DNA of 9,084 nt from Spirochaetaceae bacterium (GTDB taxonomy: Bacteria > Spirochaetota > Spirochaetia > Treponematales > Treponemataceae). The notes below the pieces were generated by a model that did not search any database, was not told where the DNA came from, and worked only from the letters and a program-made list of their open reading frames with translations. The stretch spans positions 1 to 9,084 of the forward strand of contig JAITMZ010000067.1 of the NCBI GenBank assembly GCA_031290725.1. The letters run 5' to 3'. Position numbers and translations under genes: made by a program. This document shows positions 6,057 through 9,084 of the stretch, one piece after another (position 1 is the first letter of the stretch; every line of letters begins with the position of its first letter).

Positions 6057-6085
6057 AGTATATCACAGGGATGCAATCAGGTCAA
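6057..6085 (-). promoter_or_regulatory. Promoter of the FMN riboswitch transcript
   Basis: On the minus strand TTGACC (6085..6080), a 17-base spacer and TATACT (6062..6057) form a near-consensus sigma70 promoter. The predicted start near 6050 is only a couple of bases ahead of P1, so the aptamer is the very first part of the RNA and the leader serves this gene alone. Confidence 0.8.
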
Positions 6086-6109
6086 GTCACCCAGTAGGCA
6101 CGCAGGGCT

Positions 6110-6155
6110 GCGCTGATTCGGGGTATGTTGATTAAAAAACAGCTAATCAGTGCGC
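6110..6155. repeat. Imperfect inverted repeat after radA
   Basis: GCGCTGATT (6110-6118) can pair with AATCA-GT-GCGC (6145-6155) with a two-base bulge. Alternatively, an inner TGATTA (6129-6134) pairs with TAATCA (6144-6149). On the minus strand a TTTTTT run lies at 6140..6135, just past the radA stop. It may serve as a weak terminator for the infA-radA transcript; nothing stronger is visible between radA and the next promoter. Confidence 0.35.
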
Positions 6156-6159
6156 TTCC

Positions 6160-7518
6160 CTACGCAAACACCGCCGCGATAAGCTCCCGCACGTCCGCCA
6201 CCGCCGTGACCCCCTCGTCCGCCGGCGCGAAAACCCGGCCGAACCCCAGGACGCCCGCCGTCTTCACCCGCTGCCGTACCCTGGTCACCGGGCGGATCTC
6301 TCCGGCCAGACTGATCTCCCCCAGAAACGCCACCCCTGCGGGCAACGGCACCCCGGTGCGGGCCGAATACAGCGCCGCCGCCAGTGCCAAGTCGATGGCG
6401 CTTTCCGTGAGGCGCACCCCGCCGGCCACGTTGATGTACACGTCCTGGTCGCTAAAGTGCAGCCCCGTGTGTTTTTCCAGCACCGCCGCCACCCGGCTCA
6501 CCCGACCGGAATCAATCTTGTCGGAGAAAACCCGGGTGACCGCGGCCTTGGCACCCACGGTGAGGGCCTGTATCTCCACCAGAAACACCCGGCTTCCCTC
6601 GAACACCGGCGCACAGGCCACCCCCGCAGGCAAAGCACCGCTCCGCCGGGTGATGAACATCGCCGAGGGATCCTCCACTGGAATCATTCCCCGGTCGGTC
6701 ATGGAAAAAATACCCAACTCATCCACCCCGCCGAAACGGTTCTTTTGCGCACGGAGAAACCGCACCTCATCGTCGTTCCGCTCAAAGGTGATCACCGTGT
6801 CCACCAGGTGTTCCAGCACCTTTGGCCCGGCGATGATCCCTTCCTTGGTAACATGGGCGCTCATAAAAAGCACCGCATCGTGTTCCTTCACCCAGGAAAT
6901 CAGGTCGTAGGCGCAGTATTTGAGCTGATTCACCGTACCGGGAACAGCCCCCGCGTCGGCGCTGTACACTGTCTGGATCGAGTCTATCACCACCAATATC
7001 GGGTCAACGGCGGACAGGGCGTCGGTGATGTCCTCCAGCCGCCCGGTACACAGGATGTGGACGTCAACGACGGGACATCCCAGCCGGTCTGCCCGCGAGC
7101 GAATCTGCGCTGCCGATTCCTCGCCGGACACATACAGCACACGCCCCCGGTGAGCACCGCCCGCCGTACCGGCCGCCGCCGCCTGCAGCAACAGGGTTGA
7201 CTTGCCGATACCCGGTTCGCCCCCCGCCAGAATCGCTGAGCGGAACATAGCGCCCCCTCCCAGCACCCGGTCGAACTCACCGATCCCTGTGATCAGCCTG
7301 CGGCCCTCCAGAGGGTCCACCGATGCCAGGGGCACGGGTTTCGCCGCGGATCTCCCCGGACTGGACGCACCGAAGGGCGCACCGGAAATGCCCCCGCCGG
7401 ACGGAGGTCCTTCCTCAAAGGTGTTCCATGAGCCGCACTCAGGACAGCGGCCCAGCCACCGGGGTTGGGTATTCCCGCAGGCGGAACAGGTAAAAACAGC
7501 GGTATTTTTTTTTGCCAT
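6160..7518 (-). CDS. radA: RadA/Sms, DNA repair ATPase
   Basis: This 452-residue protein matches the usual RadA length and layout. An N-terminal zinc finger C11-SA-C14 ... C25-PE-C28 precedes the RecA-like ATPase with Walker A GGEPGIGKST (99-108), Walker B LVVIDS (175-180) and the RadA-specific K259-N-R-F-G263. A Lon-protease-like C-terminal domain follows from about 310, with YINVAGGVRLTESAIDLALA (361-380) and FLGEISLAGEIRPV. RadA drives branch migration of recombination intermediates as a DnaB-like hexameric helicase and supports repair of stalled forks. The start is fixed by the MAKK-x-FTC-type N-terminus; the ribosome-binding site is weak (AGGGA). It lies downstream of infA and the NusG-II gene on the same strand with a 56-base gap and no obvious promoter of its own, so co-transcription is likely. 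Confidence 0.97.
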   Translation of the reverse strand: MAKKNTAVFTCSACGNTQPRWLGRCPECGSWNTFEEGPPSGGGISGAPFGASSPGRSAAKPVPLASVDPLEGRRLITGIGEFDRVLGGGAMFRSAILAGGEPGIGKSTLLLQAAAAGTAGGAHRGRVLYVSGEESAAQIRSRADRLGCPVVDVHILCTGRLEDITDALSAVDPILVVIDSIQTVYSADAGAVPGTVNQLKYCAYDLISWVKEHDAVLFMSAHVTKEGIIAGPKVLEHLVDTVITFERNDDEVRFLRAQKNRFGGVDELGIFSMTDRGMIPVEDPSAMFITRRSGALPAGVACAPVFEGSRVFLVEIQALTVGAKAAVTRVFSDKIDSGRVSRVAAVLEKHTGLHFSDQDVYINVAGGVRLTESAIDLALAAALYSARTGVPLPAGVAFLGEISLAGEIRPVTRVRQRVKTAGVLGFGRVFAPADEGVTAVADVRELIAAVFA

Positions 7519-7532
7519 ACTTCCCTTATGGG

Positions 7533-7561
7533 CACCTCTAAAAATTTTAGTTTTTGAGGTG
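7533..7561. repeat. Inverted repeat between the NusG-II gene and radA
   Basis: CACCTC (7533-7538) and GAGGTG (7556-7561) pair perfectly, with four further A-T pairs inside after one T-T mismatch. On the minus strand it sits in the radA leader, some 20 bases before the start codon. It could be an attenuating or processing hairpin, or a dispersed element. Confidence 0.5.
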
Positions 7562-7574
7562 TTCCAAATTGCAC

Positions 7575-7898
7575 CTAATAGGCGGTGGCGTCAAAATCAC
7601 CGTCCCCGGCACCCTCAATCCGCGCGAAAACCCGGTTGGGCAGACACGCTGCCCAGTCGCCGTTGTGTGCCAAAGGAGAATGGGCCGTGCAAATCTTGTT
7701 TTCGCAGGGCGAATCGAGAAAACGGACGCTCCCGTCCCGAATTTCCAGTACCGAGTCCCCCAGCGCGCCGGGAACCCGCACCACTCCGCCGGTTTCCAGG
7801 GGATACACCCAAGTGCCCCCCGGCGCCTCCAGAACCAATGCGGGCTTTCCGGCGGGACTTTGGGCCGCGAAATACAAAGCCCCCAGTGAGGCTGCCAC
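7575..7898 (-). CDS. NusG domain II family protein, membrane-anchored
   Basis: This small protein of at least 107 residues shows the NusG-II (DUF1312) signature near its C-terminus: C-ENKI-C-TAHSPLAHNGDWAACLPNRVFARIEG. It resembles the CP-x-x-x-C ... G-x-x-x-x-CLPN-(K/R)-V pattern of the family. The family's role is not established. An N-terminal hydrophobic helix is present, but no ATG exists. The reading frame is open upstream through GTG (7898) to a CTG (7934) that follows the infA stop by two bases and would give LKPGDFALIACSVAASLGAL, a credible anchor sequence. The coordinates given use the GTG as the first standard start; the real start is probably further upstream (119 residues if CTG). 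It lies between infA and radA on the same strand. Confidence 0.75.
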   Translation of the reverse strand: MAASLGALYFAAQSPAGKPALVLEAPGGTWVYPLETGGVVRVPGALGDSVLEIRDGSVRFLDSPCENKICTAHSPLAHNGDWAACLPNRVFARIEGAGDGDFDATAY

Positions 7899-7936
7899 CG
7901 AACAGGCGATCAGCGCGAAATCCCCGGGCTTCAGCC

Positions 7937-8155
7937 TTATTTTGCGCGGAATATAATTCGACCCCGGTTCAAATCGTAGGGGGAAAGGGCGACCTTTACG
8001 CTGTCCCCCGGCACGATTTTTATGTAGTGCTTCCGCATCTTCCCCGACAGGTGCGCCAAAATGCGGTGCTTGTTTTGCAGCTCCACCCGGAACATGGTGT
8101 TCGGCAGAGCTTCCTTCACGATGCCTTCAACTTCAATCGCTTCTTCTTTCGCCAC
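7937..8155 (-). CDS. infA: Translation initiation factor IF-1
   Basis: This is a complete 72-residue S1/OB-fold protein of exactly the usual IF-1 length. Family marks are [12 protein letters not shown] near the start, [10 protein letters not shown] (about 17-26), [18 protein letters not shown] (about 30-47), and VPGD-x-V-x-V-x-LSPYDL-x-RGRI-x-FR (about 48-70). It binds the ribosomal A site of the 30S subunit and assists IF-2, IF-3 and initiator tRNA. The start codon is GTG, with GGAGG four bases upstream. Its leader holds a long A/T palindrome. It is the first of a likely infA - NusG-II - radA transcription unit and is divergent from dksA. Confidence 0.97.
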   Translation of the reverse strand: MAKEEAIEVEGIVKEALPNTMFRVELQNKHRILAHLSGKMRKHYIKIVPGDSVKVALSPYDLNRGRIIFRAK

Positions 8156-8173
8156 GGTACCTCCAAAAAATGT

Positions 8174-8215
8174 AGTGTTTTTTACAAAAACAGACGTTTT
8201 TATTCAAAAAACACT
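8174..8215. repeat. Nested palindrome in the infA leader
   Basis: AGTGTTTTTT (8174-8183) pairs perfectly with AAAAAACACT (8206-8215). Inside it, AAAAAC (8186-8191) pairs with GTTTTT (8196-8201) around AGAC. On the minus strand the structure lies about ten bases upstream of the infA GGAGG, so in RNA it would be a long leader hairpin. Confidence 0.7.
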
Positions 8216-8242
8216 GGACAAAATATAAAAAATCAGTATAAT
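8215..8242 (+). promoter_or_regulatory. Promoter of the dksA-like gene
   Basis: TGGACA (8215-8220), a 16-base spacer and a perfect TATAAT (8237-8242) predict a start near 8249 and a leader of about 32 bases with GAGG six bases before the ATG. On the opposite strand TATACT (8240..8235) overlaps this -10 and is a candidate for infA transcription, although its -35 is poor. Confidence 0.65.
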
Positions 8243-8267
8243 CATGATGAATTTTTTATATTTTGTC
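8217..8267. repeat. Perfect 17-bp inverted repeat across the infA/dksA control region
   Basis: GACAAAATATAAAAAAT (8217-8233) and its exact reverse complement (8251-8267) flank a 17-base centre (8234-8250) that contains the dksA -10 box. Both outer ends carry a -35-like hexamer (TGGACA on plus, TTGACA on minus at 8269..8264). Because the dksA start falls near 8249, the full hairpin cannot form in that RNA, which points to a DNA-level element. Confidence 0.75.
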
Positions 8268-8280
8268 AATGAGGTAAGCT

Positions 8281-8640
8281 ATGGACAAACAATTTATTGA
8301 AGAAATGCGTGAAACCCTCGAGACCCAGCGGCAGGAATTGATGGGAATCCTGTTGTCCACCAATGCGGCCTTCCGTCAGATGGTGGAAGAAAGCTCGAAA
8401 ACCGGCGACACGATCGACGAGGCGGCGGACGTGATCGACCGGACCATGCTGGAAACTCTGAACGCCAAGGATGCGGGCCGCCTACAGCTCATCGACTCCG
8501 CCCTGACCAGGATCCGCCAGGGCAAATACGGCGTGTGCCTGAAGTGCGGCAAGGAAATCCCCATAGCCCGCATCCGGGCTATCCCCCATGCGGTACTGTG
8601 CGTCGACTGCAAAAGCGCCGAAGAAAGACGAAACCGGTAG
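8281..8640 (+). CDS. dksA: DksA/TraR family zinc-finger transcriptional regulator
   Basis: This 119-residue protein has an N-terminal coiled coil (about 1-80) and a C-terminal zinc finger C86-x2-C89-x17-C107-x2-C110, the standard DksA spacing. The hairpin tip reads D43-TI-D46-E-A48, matching the DxxDxA motif that DksA inserts into the RNA polymerase secondary channel next to the active site. DksA-type proteins work with (p)ppGpp to retune promoters, notably for rRNA and tRNA. The protein is shorter than E. coli DksA (151 residues) and close to other DksA-like proteins of spirochaetes and clostridia, so a TraR/YocK-like role is possible. The ATG is supported by GAGG six bases upstream. It is monocistronic and the only protein-coding gene in the window on the plus strand. 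Confidence 0.93.
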   Translation: MDKQFIEEMRETLETQRQELMGILLSTNAAFRQMVEESSKTGDTIDEAADVIDRTMLETLNAKDAGRLQLIDSALTRIRQGKYGVCLKCGKEIPIARIRAIPHAVLCVDCKSAEERRNR

Positions 8641-8711
8641 GGCAACGCTGATTAACGAAAAAGTTTCACCGCACGGGCTTGCGCAGGGCCTTGCGGCCAT
8701 GGGCTTCCGCG
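8641..8711. other. Convergent spacer between dksA and the oxidoreductase gene
   Basis: No gene is visible. GGCAACGC (8641-8648) is complementary at 7 of 8 bases to GCGTTACC (8709-8716), and GGCC-TTGC-GGCC forms a small inner hairpin, so the whole spacer could fold as one arm. No U tract follows on either strand, so termination here is uncertain. Confidence 0.3.
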
Positions 8712-9084
8712 TTACCTGCGTTCAGTCACCAATGCGGCACCGGTCGCCTTCAATGTAACGGGGAGGTCGTTTCGTTCATGGGCCGCCTCACTTCGCATAC
8801 CCGCCACCACAACCACGTCTTTCACGTCGAATTCCAGCATTTGGGCCATTGTCTTCGTGTAATCATAATAGACCTGGAACTTGCCCGCATCGGGGTTGCC
8901 CTGGGTAAACACCAGAATCAGTTTTTGTTTCGGGGCATTTGTTGCTTTGAACCCCGGGTGAAAGCGGGGCTGGTATTGAGCGGAGCCAAACAGGCGGTCC
9001 ATGAATATTTTCGCCTGGGCGCTCATCTGCCCCATGTACACCGGCGAGCCGAAGACAAGGGCGTCGGCGTGTTCCAATGCGTCA
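8712..9084 (-). CDS. Flavodoxin-fold NAD(P)H-dependent oxidoreductase (C-terminal part)
   Basis: The gene enters from the right edge, so its start is outside the window; 124 residues are visible. The segment DALVFGSPVYMGQMSAQAKIFMDRLFG is the typical FMN-loop and helix of the NADPH-dependent FMN reductase/flavodoxin-like family (key residues GSPVYMG and K-x-FMDR). It is followed by the strand KLILVFTQGNP (about 55-65 of the visible part) and a C-terminal strand/helix with VVVVAGMRS. Such enzymes bind FMN non-covalently and reduce quinones, flavins or iron-sulfur carriers; the exact substrate cannot be told. The missing N-terminus would carry the phosphate-binding loop. It is convergent with dksA. 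Confidence 0.85.
   Translation of the reverse strand, partial: DALEHADALVFGSPVYMGQMSAQAKIFMDRLFGSAQYQPRFHPGFKATNAPKQKLILVFTQGNPDAGKFQVYYDYTKTMAQMLEFDVKDVVVVAGMRSEAAHERNDLPVTLKATGAALVTERR

Noticed and set aside
7202..8272. Plus-strand open frame of 356 codons opposite radA, the NusG-II gene and infA
   Set aside because: It runs across three conserved minus-strand genes and their spacers, is Pro/Arg-rich, and has no recognisable motif or ribosome-binding site.

Overview
The window looks like a chromosomal segment of a spirochaete, most likely a Treponema-like species. This rests on GC-rich genes separated by very A/T-rich spacers, a clostridial/treponemal-type rnf operon, GGAGG ribosome-binding sites, and an outer-membrane-barrel-type protein with a signal peptide. 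The genus is inferred from gene content; no ribosomal RNA or other decisive marker is present.

Layout from left to right. (1) Positions 1-3011, minus strand: the start of an rnfCDGE(AB) operon with rnfC, rnfD, rnfG and the first 33 codons of rnfE. The genes abut or overlap by 4 bp. The operon encodes the ion-translocating ferredoxin:NAD+ oxidoreductase, and the covalent-FMN SGAT motifs are visible in RnfD and RnfG. (2) Positions 3012-3330: a divergent A/T-tract-rich promoter region, an initiator tRNA-fMet on the plus strand, a strong (bidirectional) terminator and two further hairpins. (3) Positions 3335-4551: ald, alanine dehydrogenase, with its own sigma70-type promoter. (4) Positions 4604-6085: a predicted outer-membrane beta-barrel protein of unknown family, preceded by a clear FMN riboswitch with a near-consensus promoter. 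(5) Positions 6160-8155: minus-strand genes infA (IF-1), a NusG-domain-II membrane-anchored protein, and radA. (6) Positions 8156-8280: a divergent infA/dksA control region with two striking palindromes. (7) Positions 8281-8640: a DksA/TraR-type zinc-finger regulator on the plus strand. (8) Positions 8712-9084: the C-terminal part of a flavodoxin-fold NAD(P)H-dependent oxidoreductase, running off the right edge.

The most interesting element is the FMN riboswitch controlling a putative outer-membrane protein. FMN riboswitches normally govern riboflavin biosynthesis or inner-membrane riboflavin importers. An outer-membrane barrel under the same control suggests a flavin-specific porin or receptor. 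Flavin is a recurring theme here: Rnf subunits with covalent FMN, and a flavodoxin-fold enzyme. Also notable are a probable leaderless start for rnfC, a Cys-to-Trp change in the second RnfC [4Fe-4S] motif, and a perfect 17-bp inverted repeat bracketing the dksA -10 box.

The many long open frames opposite the rnf, radA and infA genes are antisense shadows in GC-rich coding DNA and are not annotated.
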